A stretch of 64,000 bases of DNA from Tetraselmis striata. Taxonomy: Eukaryota; Chlorophyta; Chlorodendrophyceae; Chlorodendrales; Chlorodendraceae. The position numbers and the translations under genes are program-made. The notes beneath the pieces are model-generated. The model had not been told where the DNA came from, ran no database searches, and worked only from the letters and a program-made list of their open reading frames with translations. The stretch is taken from NCBI GenBank assembly GCA_006384855.1, contig VCJN01002485.1, positions 124,001 through 188,000 on the forward strand. The letters are read 5' to 3'. Numbering within the stretch: the stretch's first letter is position 1; the number at the start of each line of letters is the position of its first letter. Shown piece by piece: positions 9,420 to 19,429 of the stretch.

Positions 9420-9739
9420 GGATGTGCATGGATGTGCATGGAGCACGTGCAGCCGGTACTCGCGCCGCGTCAGGTTCTGGCCGACTAGCGCCGAGCGCCC
9501 TCGCGCGCCTGTGTAGCGGGTACTTGAGGGGCGAAAAGTGCGCAAGGGACTAATATCACGTACCGTTAGCGTACGGGTACTGCCATGGCAGTCATGGCTC
9601 GGCGCGGGTACTCGCGACCACCGTCGGATAGGCGGAGATAAGCTGACTGTAAGCGGATATAGGCGAGGGTTAGACGCGGGTGATACGGAATACTGTAATC
9701 GTACAGCAAAATTGAGTACGGATACGGTGCAAGTACCGT
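9420..9739. other. Right subterminal region of insertion I
   Basis: No gene. Rich in GGGTACT, GTACGG and CGAGTAC words like the left end, with tandem GGATGTGCA copies at about 9385-9440. Confidence 0.4.
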
Positions 9740-9776
9740 GTTAAGCGCGGTTAGGCGAACCCCGTTTCGACGAGTG
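9740..9776 (-). repeat. Right terminal inverted repeat of insertion I
   Basis: Read on the minus strand it begins CACTCGTCGAAACGGGGT and pairs with 1720-1756. The following GG (9777-9778) completes the 2-bp target duplication. Confidence 0.8.
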
Positions 9777-11088
9777 GGGGTGACCGCCCATAAGTTTGTT
9801 TCAGCCAAGGCAACATGAACCAAGGGGATAGATTGTACGTAGTCGATGAAGTGGTGTAAGGGACGTGCAACGCGGGGGTGTTCTGACACTGGAAGGGTGG
9901 TATGACACTGGAAGGAGCAGCACGCGCAGGTCGTCGGGACCCCGTCGGTCAACGCGACCTTTATCGCGGTACACCAACATGGTAGTGTTGTAATCGTCGA
10001 CATGCAGTTCCCGCACTCGGCAGGACACGCTAGTAAGTCCCATGGCAAAGAACATGAAGCTGACCACCGAGGCCACAAGGGCTCGGAAGTTGTACTGGTA
10101 CTCTGTGGTGGGAGCAGACTCGGCCCGCTCGACGAAGTTGTAAGCTACATCAGCAGGCAAAGGAACTCTTAAAGGTGCAGCCTCCAGACAGCGTTGCCGT
10201 GGCATCAGACCACGCCGAGATGCAGTAAGGTGCAGGATGTCCTTGGCGATTGGGTCGAGGTTGTGCAGCTCGAAGAACGTGTTGATTGCAGACAGGTAGG
10301 GCTGCAACGGCTTAGCCCCAACGTACCCCCGCTCACCAATCCAGGCAACGTACCGGACGACAGTAGCAGTGGTCGCCTCCAGCGGGCTGATGTTCTCGGA
10401 GTCGTGGCAAAACTCCGCAAACTGGGAGAGTCTGCCGGCGTAACTCTTGAGGGTCTGAGCGGTGAGGGAGCTGGAGAGCATGTCGAGCGCCCGCTGCCCT
10501 AACTCGTCTGAGCCGAAAGCATCATGCAGTCGAGACCACAGTGAAGCAGCCCAAGAAGCGACAGCTTCGGGCTCGTCAATTACTTAAGTGCGGCGCTTTG
10601 CCGACAGAGTGACATGGGGCGGCTATTGTTAGCAAAGTACTCGGCAGCAGCGGTTAGGTTCCCGGCGGTTGGCCGGTAGTTGCTGGACGGGTTTGCAGCA
10701 GCACCAATACGGGTTTGCGGGGCTAGCTAGGTTCGGGTAAGAGGCCTCCGCGCCCGTAGCGCATGTCACGCGCGTAAGGTACACTCGCGAAGCTTGGTCG
10801 TTGAGAACCAGTTGTAACACGCAGTAATGAACTGGTACGAGAGGCGGTTGGTTGAGCCGCCATGTGCAGGCGTGCGGATGCTTGAGCTGCACTCGGCTGT
10901 AGCTGTAAGAAGCGCCGCACCGAGGAAGGTCTAAGGTGACGTCTGTAAGGTGTGGGGGGGGGGGGGGGCGGCAGGTCCTGGCACATGGCGCTTATCATGT
11001 CGTTGACCTGCCAGTGTGCGCTTTGCGGCGGTCGCCGAAAGGTGGCCTCGCAAAGCTCCAGCGGCTCGACGAAAGGCGCCCCACACCG
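9777..11088 (-). pseudogene. Tyrosine recombinase N-terminal two thirds, element A
   Basis: The minus strand encodes the YR N-terminal arm, the SAM-like domain (TLKSYAGRLSQFAEFCHDSE) and the first half of the catalytic domain up to ETNLWAVTP, where insertion I interrupts. It has stop codons near 10585 and frame changes, including a one-base loss in the gag-YR linker and a 15-base G tract at 10954-10968. A local duplication of GACACTGGAAGG occurs at about 9890-9918. The reading continues at 1719 on the other side of the insertion. Confidence 0.75.
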
Positions 11089-11231
11089 TCACTCGTGCTC
11101 ACCTTCGTGGCTACGTCCGCGTCCACCACCACGTCCTCGTCCACGCCCGCGTCATGCATTTGCTGCCGCTACCCGAGCAGTAGCGGTTGCTTTTGCACTG
11201 CTGGCAACGGTCGCCTGGAAGACGCGACCCT
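11089..11231 (-). pseudogene. Gag C-terminus of element A
   Basis: Encodes the Arg-Gly tail ending EGEHE and the conserved TGA followed by CGG. The 5' side is cut by insertion II at 11231/11232; the N-terminal part resumes at 14362. Confidence 0.7.
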
Positions 11232-11589
11232 CACAGCGCACGGTGCGCCATGCGCGACCCGATTTTTTATTACCTCGTATACACTACAGGTTGGCCCCGA
11301 GAAAGCCCTTCTGCCGGCCCGTGCCAATGCACTGTCGGCCCACTTGCAGCACCCGTCACAACCCTAACGCCCGCCGGCCCTACTCGCCATCCCACCCAAT
11401 CTGCCCGCCCAAACCCGGTCCCCACCCCTTTGACCGACCTTTGACCGGTGGTGGTGCCTCCGGAGCTGCCCGATATAGGGTGAACACCTCGCCCCCAGCT
11501 ACCTGCATGTCGGTAGATGCTGCCCCACCACCCACTCGACACGCGCGATGCCTGTCACCGTGAGGAGTTGCAATCACGAACCACGCCCG

Positions 11590-12480
11590 CTCACCGGCTG
11601 TAAACGGTCCCCACGGGTGCGTATGTGTGGTATGCATAGACCTACACGGGGGTTTGCGTCATTATCGAGTGTGCAGTCCGTCATTGCGTCTCGCGTGCCG
11701 GGGGGTTAACCGTGATGTGCCGCGTGCGGGGGCAGATGGCGGGCCGCGGCGGCAAATGCTTATTTGCTTTCACGAGATCAGGGACTATGTTACCCGTCTT
11801 GGCCCTGATCTCGTCACCCTTGGTCCCTTCCCGCACATTGACCGGGCGCCAGCCGGCCGTAAGCTCCCGGCGGAGGTGAGTTGCCCGCCTTCACGCACGT
11901 CTCGGTTGGCGATTGGTGCTGCGGCATCGCGCACTCGCCACTCACACGGGCAGCGCGCGCGAGAGTTACCCGGCCTCGCAACACCCGCTCCACCTGTGTA
12001 AATGGTCCATGAGGGTAGGTATGGGTGTTGGCTACGTACCCTCAGGTGCGTGGGTGTATGTGTTGTGCGTGTGCGGAGCCTCTTTGAGCGGCTCATGGTG
12101 TGCTCAGCCCCCGTTTTCGGCATGTACTCCGCAGCCCGTCGTACGGCCGCGCTGAAACCGCTGCACAATCGGCTGCCGCTTGCAGGTACCGGCCCGGCGC
12201 GCTGGGGCATCAACCGCCATGACCGTCCCGCAGGGCACTCCCCAAGAGCACCGCCGACCGCTGACCGGGCGCTGGCCTGCCACGAGCGCCTGACGAAGGT
12301 GAGCTGGCCGCCTGCCCTTCGGTTGCTGAGGGGGAGGGGCTGTGGGCAATTACCATTACATTACGCCTTCGCGGTTAACGCGAGCTCCCCCGTAGCAGCA
12401 ATTAGTCTAGAGCTGCTCAGAAGGGTAGCTATGGGTGTTAGATATGAGCATGTAGGGCGTCGGTGCTTGTGTGGTGCGTG
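11590..12480 (+). repeat. Diverged tandem repeat, about 420-bp period
   Basis: Similar blocks recur near 11590, 12010 and 12430 (GTGCGTATGTGTGG, GTGCGTGGGTGTATG and GTGTGGTGCGTGTG contexts). A second landmark GGTGAGTTGCCCGCC at 11875 recurs as GGTGAGCTGGCCGCC at 12299. No coding function is evident. Confidence 0.35.
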
Positions 12481-12959
12481 TGCGGACTCAGGTTGAACAA
12501 CGCATGGTGTCTTGAATCGCGCATTCGTTGATGTGCACACGCAGCGACATGTCTGGCTATAGTGCGTGCTGCATCAATTGCATGCTTGCGCAACTCATGG
12601 AGGACAAGCTCTGGGAGCCCGAGGCACCACAACAGATGGTGCGCCGCCAGCAGCGCGCGCTCAAGCGCGACTTGGCGCGGCGTTGGCTGCGGCCGGCATC
12701 GACTACGAATAGCAGCGCATCGTCCCAGCAAGCCAGCGCACGTAAAGTTTTGACCCCCCTCCCCCCTATGCCGCACGCACTGGTGCATGTAATCTTCCTT
12801 GTCTTCTCCTTCCCCCATCGCTAGTGTGATGCATGGCACTTGCATGATGGCGAGGCTAAAGGGCCAATGCTAGGCTGTAGGAACTGGTGCCGAGGCACGC
12901 ACGGGGCTCGCTTGGTGGGTGCACCCGCAAAGGCGGGTCACACGGCTGGGAATGGGAGA

Positions 12960-13370
12960 GGAGGAGTTGAGGGCGTGGGGGGGGGGGGGGGGGGGGGGCA
13001 TATGGTGACATGGTGCCACCCGAGGTAGTGCCAACCATGAATGTGTGTGTGTTGGTGGTGGGGGGGTGCGGGGGGGGGGGGGGGGGGGGGCATTTGGTAG
13101 CAGGATGCCAAGGCAAGGCTGCCGGCTATCTAAACTAGCGACTGCACTTGGATGGGGGGGGGGGGGGGGGGAGGGGGGGCTAGGGATTATGAGAGCAGCT
13201 AAAGGGCACCCGGGGGCGGGGCAAGATAGAGGGAGCAGGGCCAATGATTGTGGAAGAGCGGGGACCCGCTTGCCTGCCATCGTATTATATATTGCACAAT
13301 ATCTCTTGCTGCACTCATATCTCACATCACTAGCTTAGCTATAGTGATCCCCCCCCCCCCCCCCCGCACC
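12960..13370. repeat. Cluster of long poly-G/poly-C tracts
   Basis: Runs of about 22 (12977-12998), 21 (13070-13090) and 16-18 G near 13154, plus a C run near 13350, within 400 bp. No gene. These are potential G-quadruplex sites and likely places of sequencing-length error. Confidence 0.7.
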
Positions 13371-13750
13371 GCGTACGCACCAGCCTGGGTATACGCATCA
13401 ATGCCCGCCGGGATGAGAAAGTGGTATTGGTAGTGTGTCTGTGGGGGGAGGATTGCTGCCAAGCTGGTGCGTTACATTGGGGCAGGCGCTGGGCAGACAA
13501 TTGGGGCTCGCATCAGAGCTATGTCTAGTGCCTATACGGCTGCGCCGCCTCCGTCGCATGCAGACTCTCCGGGCTCACCAGCACCGCCACCTCAGTCATG
13601 CGGCCCTGCATCCCGCAGCCCGCCGCCGCCAGCCAGATCAAAGGTATCCAGAAGCCAGTGGTGGGGTTGTTGCGGCATTACCGCATAGTTTTCAGGGGCT
13701 ACCCTCCACAGCTTGTAATGCATCCCTTTCCGCCGATTCCGCCGTATGCG

Positions 13751-14242
13751 CTATCTCGGCTCCTCACCGCTGTCGCTGTTGTCCCCGCCCTCCGCTGACT
13801 CGCTGCCTGACTCATCCCCCGCATCACAGTCCTCGTCGTCAGCACCGTGCTTGCGCTTCCTGACGTTGTACCAGTGCTGATACAGCTTCGAATGGGCATC
13901 GCGCGCTGCATGGTTGATGTGCTCCGCTGATATCTCGGCAGCCGGCAGCCGCGACCGCAGCTCAACCATCTCGCGGTGTTGCACCGCTGCGGCCCTCAGC
14001 TCATCACCCTCCATGCGACCTTTGTGGTCAACACGTCCGCCATTGACACAGTGGTTGCCAGCTGCGTCGCCGGGCGAGGCGCCCGTCCGCCATGTTCAAC
14101 AGGCGGCAGCGGGGGTGGCATGCCGGCGCGGCCCGCCGGCCGTGGCCCGCCCGCGGCCCGCCGGCATCGGCACTCGCGGCCGCCGTAGCCGCCGCTGCCG
14201 CCCGTGCCCTCGCCTTGCGAGGTCTCTCACTCTCGTACGCCA
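13751..14242 (-). pseudogene. Unknown ORF of insertion II
   Basis: ATG at 14242 gives MAYESERPRKARARAAAAAT, an Ala/Arg-rich start. A frame change near 14030 leads to MEGDELRAAAVQHREMVELR and an acidic Asp/Glu/Ser end with KLYQHWYNVRKRKHG before it. It resembles the start of a transposon protein with a basic NLS and an acidic tail, but I recognise no family. Confidence 0.3.
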
Positions 14243-14361
14243 TTGTTGGCACTTCTGAGTGCTTTTTTGGGTGCGTTATGGTGGCGAAGTGGGTAAAAGT
14301 GTGTGACGTTCCGCATCGGCGCGCATAAAAATACAGATATTTACGAATTCCGTGCGCTGTG

Positions 14362-15127
14362 CTCGTAGTCCCTCATGAGGTCCCCCAAAATCGAATGAGG
14401 TCCCCAGATGCTCAAAAGCGGGATGAAAATGTTGGGCTCGCAGCACGTCCAAAACACCTTGGTCAGCACCGTGCACACGCTTGACCTCATTCAGCCTCCG
14501 TAGGAAGGCCAAACGAAAGCGAAACGCCTTGTCGATGGCTTCGGCGTGGTTCCGAGCTCGCGCGAGGTAGGGGTGAAGTCATGACTTGCACCAGGGACGT
14601 AGGGCAGCAGCTCGTCGAGAGCTACGAAAAGCACGGCCAGGTGGGCGCCGAAACACGACATCAAAAGATACTCCTTCTGGTCATCCTGCCTGAGGTACTC
14701 GTTCGTTAGCTCAGGGTTGGGTGCTCAAGGGGAAGAGTCCAGGCACTCGGCTGACCGGTCGAACGGCCTCGTAATCTGCTTGTTGTAGCAGCTCTGGCAC
14801 CGCGAGGTGGTCATCCTCGTCACTCACGGATTTTGCTCCGACACGGCTGCTCGGGGCTAGCTCTAGCAAGTCGGGGCGCTCTGCGGCTCCCCCGCTGCAT
14901 GTCGGCTGTCCCGCGATGCGCTGCCCGGAACCTTAGCCATGTGCCCCGTCTCCATCAACAACACGGTCACGAGCCATCAATTGGGCCAACGCTGTTGCAA
15001 GCTCGCGCAAGCGCAGCAATGTAGGCTGGGGCTTCACGTCTGCGTGTAGCGATTCGAGCGTCGGCTTAACGACGGGTTCTTTTCCATCTGACGTGTTAAC
15101 GCACGGACGTACGGATGAGAATATCAC
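14362..15127 (-). pseudogene. Gag N-terminal part of element A
   Basis: ATG at 15127 gives MIFSSVRPCVNTSDGKEP, matching gag of element B. Further on are EVLRQAD-type diverged blocks, FRLAFLRRLNE and VHGADQGVLDVLRAQHF, with several frame breaks. It ends exactly at insertion II, and the C-terminus resumes at 11231. Confidence 0.7.
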
Positions 15128-15207
15128 ACACGGGTGGGAAGCCGGGTGTGCTCTTGAACAACATGGGGTGACCTTGCTCGCAACACATTACGAGACAGTT
15201 TTAACAT

Positions 15208-15318
15208 CGCTGCGTGTAACTCAGCGAAAACTGGAAGATGGCATGCTCAACTGTTATGGCTGCTATTATGTCTACTCGTGCTGCACCCAAAAAGGGAGCA
15301 ACGACAGGTGCCTATTTC
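15208..15318 (-). repeat. Truncated A1 repeat of element A
   Basis: Matches the inner 110 bp of the A repeat (TGGAAGATGGCATGCTCA region) and breaks off after GGTGCCTA at about 15315. The outer 75 bp, including the TGATCTAAAC tip, is replaced by other DNA. Confidence 0.65.
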
Positions 15319-15330
15319 CATTGTCGTGTC

Positions 15331-15356
15331 GTGCCTTTTGCAGCTAGCTCATGTAA
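15331..15356 (+). repeat. Tail remnant of the nuclease-like retroelement
   Basis: GCAGCTAGCTCATGTAACT also closes the gene copies at 23690-23713 and, with changes, 49046-49066 and 49190-49218. A short 3' remnant with no coding part fits a severely 5'-truncated non-LTR insertion. Confidence 0.5.
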
Positions 15357-15693
15357 CTATTCTATCATATGATATCATGTTTGAAGTTGAATTTTGTTTT
15401 GCCAATACAATTGCACACACATTTTTACACGGACCAGGCAGGAAGGTTTAGTGAAAGCGTCAAGGGGATACACTATGTCAGGGAGTAGGGCGCTGTGTGT
15501 AACACATCGAAACTGGAAGATGCCAGGCTCAGCTGTTACGGCTGCTTTTCTGTCTACTTGTGCAGCACACAAAGGGCGCAAACAACGGGTGAACAAGTAA
15601 CCCGTACCACTAAGCAGCAACGGTAGCAAGAAAAGCGGTTGAGGAAAGGAGGAAACTAGTTTAGATCCATTCATTTCAAGACGCTTTTGCCAG

Positions 15694-17420
15694 TGATGAT
15701 GAGCGAACTAGGAGAGCGGTCAAGAAGGGGTAGCGCCAAGTCACGCTGGGGGCACCGGGAAGGCCACCGCTGCGGATATTTTGTGAGTATGGAAGTGGCG
15801 ATGGGGCGCGATGTAGTGATTGATGAGGAACCACGCGCCATGTGAGGGGAGGACGTTCGGGTCGATGCCGTCCAAAACGACGTCAGACCTAGTGACCAAA
15901 CCGCCCTGGTGGCGAATTTAATAGGACAGCGGAACTCCGATGGCGATAGCCAAAGAGGCTGGTCCCTCACGAAGGTTGTGAGAGCTTCATGAAGTGCCGG
16001 CAAGGGGAGAAGTGGGGGGGGGGGGGGGGGGGGGGGGCAACGAGACGAACGTACGTACAGATTCAGCCCGGCATTGTAGCAACATTCCAAGAGTTGGACT
16101 GCTCGCTCGGGGTGACCGCAAAAACAATTCTCGGGCAGCATGAACCAAGTGAGGCATACTCCACGTTGTCGATGAAATGGTGCACAAGGCAGGCGACACG
16201 GGGGTGCTCCGACACTGGAAGGAGTAGCACTCGTATGTCGTTGGGGCCGCGCCGTCCGGCACTCCCCTTGTCTCGATACACATGCATGTTGATGTTGTAC
16301 GAGTCGACATGCACGTCCCGCACTCGGCAAAACACGCCAATAACTCCCATGGCAAAAATATGAAGTTCAAAACCGGGGGCATGAGGGCCCGGAAGTCTTA
16401 TTGGTATTCGGGGGGTAGAGCAGACATGATTCGATGCACGAAGGCGTATAAGCAACATCATCAGGCAACGGGACTAGCAAAGGGGCAGCCTCTACTAGCG
16501 GCCGTGAGGTGCAGGATGTCCTTAGCGATTGGGTCGATGTTGCGCAACTCGAGTAACGTGTTGATGGCTGACAAGTAGGGATGTAAGCCCCAATGTGCCC
16601 CCCCTCACCGATTCAAACGACGTACCGGACGATAGTAGTAGTGGTCGCTTCCAACGGGCTGATGTTCTCGGAGTCGTGGCAGAACTCCGCGAACTAATAA
16701 GACAACTTGCCGGCGTTGTTGTGCGCAGCGTCCCTACCAACCCGCCATGTGCGGGTCCTAGCGCGAGCCGGGGACTACGGGAGGGAACATGAAGCGCGGA
16801 GAGTGGCCGGCTACAGAGAAGTGAGCACGCCCGCATGGGCGCCGCACGCATCTAGGCAGGCGATGCGGTGCCCTACCTGGTGCGCGCGCGGCGCGTGCTA
16901 GTGCGGACTATGCATGATGATATATGCTAAAGTACTAAGGCGTACCCTAGTCCCTAGCTACATTGTACATTGCAGTAGTGTACCAACATGGATGTCAACA
17001 TGCGTAGCTCTTGAGCGTGAGAACGGCAAGGGAGGTGTAGAGTATATCGAGCGCTCGTTGTCCTAACTCGTCCGAACTGAATGCCTCATGTAGACGGGTC
17101 CGGAGTGTTGCAGCCCATGGGGTGACATCTCCGGGCTCCTCAAATACGCAGATACAACGCTTGTACGACGGAGTACTAGGAGGCCGGTTCATTACATCAA
17201 ATAATCGGCCGCGCCAATTAGGTTATTGGCGGTTGGCAGGTATTTGCTGGACAAACTAGTGGGGGCACCAATACGGGTTTGCGGGGCAAGGTTCGTCAGG
17301 TAAGAGGGCCGCCCCGCGCGCCCGTCGCGCTCGCAGCTCTTGTCACGCGCGTACCATACACGAGCGAAAGACGGTAGTTGCAAACCATTTGTAACACGCA
17401 ATGTAACAACCGCCGGACGC
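15694..17420 (-). pseudogene. Tyrosine recombinase remains, element D
   Basis: Recognisable YR blocks in shifting minus-strand frames: RVRDVHVDSYNINMHVYRDK, VLLLPVSEHPRVACLVHHF and DELGQRALDIL. The HSLRKG box is degraded. The stretch 16713-17003 is unrelated and interrupts the region just before AYALKS-type sequence. Non-functional. Confidence 0.65.
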
Positions 17421-17549
17421 ATTGATGAAATGGTACGGCGGGAAGCGTATGGTTAAGCCGCACACGGATGATATTGTTATAAGCGCCGCACCGAAGAAGG
17501 TCCAAATGCAGTTTGTAGGGAAGGGGGGTCCGGTCCGGATACAAGGCGC

Positions 17550-18000
17550 TCATCCCGCGCCGTTGGGCTGCCAAGGCGGAGCGCCGTTTGGCAGCCGCCG
17601 GTCATCCTGCTTGATGAGGTACTCGTTTGCCAGGTCGCTTCGCAAAGGAAAAATCGCATGCACTTGGCTGACCGGTCGAACATCCTCGCAACAAGTCTCT
17701 GCACAAAGTAGCTTGGGTACCACAAAGTAGTCGTCCTCATCACTCGCGAATGTTGCTCCGACACGGCCGCTCTGGGCTAGCTCTAGCAAGTCGGGGCGTA
17801 TTGCGGCTCCCCCGGTGCATGTCGGTTGTCCCGCGACGCGGTGCCCCGAGCCAGAGCCATGTGCTCCGTCTCCATAAGCAACACAATCACGAGCCGTCAA
17901 TTGAGCCAACGACGGCGTGAACTCGCGCAACACTGTAGACTGGGCATGCACGTCCGCTTGCAACGATTCGAGCGTCGGCTCGGCGACGGGTTTTACTCTC
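17550..18000 (-). pseudogene. Gag N-terminal remains, element D
   Basis: Encodes the gag blocks LAQLTARDCVAYGDGAHGSG and DLANEYLIKQDDRRLP. The sequence after DDRRLP is missing and joins directly to the YR leader. Frame breaks are present. Confidence 0.6.
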
Positions 18001-18063
18001 TGTCATGGGCATGGTGACGCACGGACGTACGGATTCGAATTACGCACACGGATGGTGAGGCAG

Positions 18064-18367
18064 TGTAAGGATACAGCGCAAAACGCACCAGGCACTGGGT
18101 ACCCACATGGGGATTTGTGTGGTACATATCCTTACACTCCACCCACCCCCCCATAGGATGGAGGACCTCCTCCAACAACGTTTCGGCTTGGATTCGGTGG
18201 CGATCCGCATTGGCCGGGTCGTCCAACATTGCGGGATATCATATCATATTATTTGTTTCTCCGCGGGATCGAACCCGGATCCATGCGTGCGGAGAAGCAC
18301 CAACTGTAAGGATACCGCGCGAAACGCACCAGGCACTGGGTACCCACATGGGGATTTGTGACTTACA
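18064..18367 (-). mobile_element. TRIM/SMART miniature LTR retrotransposon, 304 bp
   Basis: Terminal direct repeats at 18064-18136 (73 bp) and 18305-18367 (63 bp) both start TGTAAGGATA and end TTACA, the TG...CA form of LTRs. A perfect 5-bp duplication GGCAG flanks it (18059-18063, 18368-18372). On the minus strand, two bases after the 5' LTR comes TGGTGCTTCTCCGC, a plausible primer-binding site starting TGG. Just before the 3' LTR is a purine tract (GGGGGGTGGGTGGAG). No protein is encoded. It interrupts the leader of element D. Confidence 0.8.
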
Positions 18368-18428
18368 GGCAGGTGTAGTCTTGAAACAACCTGTGACCTT
18401 GCTCGTAACAGGTTACGAGACGGTGAAT

Positions 18429-18620
18429 CGCTCTGTGATCACAGCGAAACTGGAATCTGGCAGGCTCAGCTGTTACGGCTGCTATTATGTCTACTCGTGC
18501 ACCACCCAAAGGGCGCAGCAAACAAGGTATGAACTAGTAACCCGTACCATTTAGTAGCAACGGTATAGCGCGCGAGGTAGTGGAGGAAACGAGTAAACCC
18601 CATACTAGTAGTTTAGATCA
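18429..18620 (-). repeat. A1 repeat of element D
   Basis: Homologous to 5021-5207, from CGCTCTGTGATCACAGCG to GTTTAGATCA, with many substitutions and small indels. Confidence 0.65.
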
Positions 18621-19052
18621 TTACAAATCGTCACTGCGCGCCGCCAGTCTGCGCTCGTCTTACTGGTACTCGAGTACTCGCACTAAACGTTATTTTTTCA
18701 TGTACTACTGGTACTTATTGGGAATTACAAAAAAGCCACTAACAAATCCACCGCTAAACGAAGTACTAAAGACCAATCCAGGCCGGGCCGAAAAGCGGCT
18801 TGCATCCCGCGTACGAGGCTTGTACCAGTACTACCTACTGGTTCCACGTCGCAGAACGATTCGTTGTTGTGGCACCCGTTCCGTACATGAATAGCGACTA
18901 CCGCCATGTCCCTTCGCAGATATACCGTAATATAGACATCGGTGGCAAAATGAGGCGTAAATTACCGAGGGGATACTGTATCCAGAGCAAGGAAAAACCG
19001 CACCTTGACATTATAATTACGCGACCTGAGGAGAGGAGGATTTTGCAAGTTT
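18621..19052. other. Spacer between elements D and E
   Basis: No gene recognised. Includes CGAGTACTCG and GTACTGGTACT words similar to those in the 21.8-24.3 kb arms. Confidence 0.3.
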
Positions 19053-19429
19053 GGATCTAAACTAAATAGTAACTGAAGTTTTTTAGGGTTATGGGGCGGT
19101 TTCCTCTAATCATAAATATACCGCGTTTCCGGCGCGGCTATATCTGCTGCTGCCCTGGAATGGTAGCGACTACATGTATAAATCCTTGCGGGTAGTCACA
19201 ATTTCCTGTCGCTGCGCCCGTTCATGTGCAGCACGAGTAAGGATTAGACATAGCGACCAAATGCAGCCGCAAGACCTGAGCCTGCCATATTCCACTTTCA
19301 TGTGCTATACACAATGATTTACTGTAGCCCCGTAACCTGCTGTAGTCAAGGTCGCATGTTGTTTCAATACCACACCCGGCTCGCCATCCGTGTGTGTAAT
19401 TATCATCCGTACGTCCATGCGTCACCAAG

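Larger units (their letters stand above)
1720..9776. mobile_element. CACTA/EnSpm-like insertion I (8,057 bp)
   Basis: The ends are inverted repeats of 37 bp with three mismatches, starting CACTCGTCGAAACGGGGT at 1720 and mirrored at 9776. The flanks carry GG at 1718-1719 and 9777-9778, a 2-bp duplication. CACT ends and 2-3 bp duplications are typical of the CACTA/EnSpm superfamily. Subterminal GTACTCG/CGAGTAC words recur at 1880-1990 and 9530-9740, as expected for transposase-binding repeats. Element B is nested at 2053-5207. The remaining 5.2-9.5 kb holds damaged ORFs that I cannot match to a transposase, so the superfamily call rests on the ends. Confidence 0.65.
11232..14361. mobile_element. 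CACTA-like insertion II (3,130 bp)
   Basis: Ends are a perfect 12-bp inverted repeat CACAGCGCACGG (11232 and 14361). The flanking dinucleotide CT is duplicated (11230-11231 and 14362-14363). Joining the flanks restores gag as in element B. CACAG ends and a 2-bp duplication fit the CACTA/EnSpm group. The inside has a diverged tandem repeat, three long G tracts and one minus-strand ORF pair near the right end. No transposase core was recognised, so it may be non-autonomous. Confidence 0.6.
978..15318 (-). mobile_element. YR element A, split by two DNA transposons
   Basis: This is one gag-YR element on the minus strand in four pieces. Its 3' repeats are at 978-1329, the end of YR at 1330-1719, the rest of YR and the gag C-terminus at 9777-11231, and the gag N-terminus plus leader and 5' repeat at 14362-15318. 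Insertion I (1720-9776) and insertion II (11232-14361) separate them. Removing each insertion plus one copy of its 2-bp duplication restores the sequence seen in sister copies; around 1711/9779 the restored order matches element D near 16104. The 5' repeat is cut short at 15318 beside a small fragment of another retrotransposon tail. Frame breaks show the copy is dead. Confidence 0.75.
15380..18620 (-). mobile_element. YR element D, decayed
   Basis: Minus-strand copy with B2 (15380-15404), A2 (shared part 15491-15668), B1 (15669-15693), YR remains (15694-17420), gag N-terminal remains (17550-18000) and A1 (18429-18620). The C-terminal half of gag is deleted near 17560. A 24-base G tract lies at 16014-16037, a foreign stretch of about 290 bp at 16713-17003 splits YR, and a TRIM element lies at 18064-18367 in the leader. 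Older than element B, judging from divergence and many frame breaks. Confidence 0.7.

Noticed and set aside
18255..18305. tRNA gene on the minus strand
   Set aside because: There is a T-arm-like GGTTCGATCCC and an 8-bp stem, but no D-arm or anticodon arm. The sequence sits at the primer-binding end of the TRIM element.
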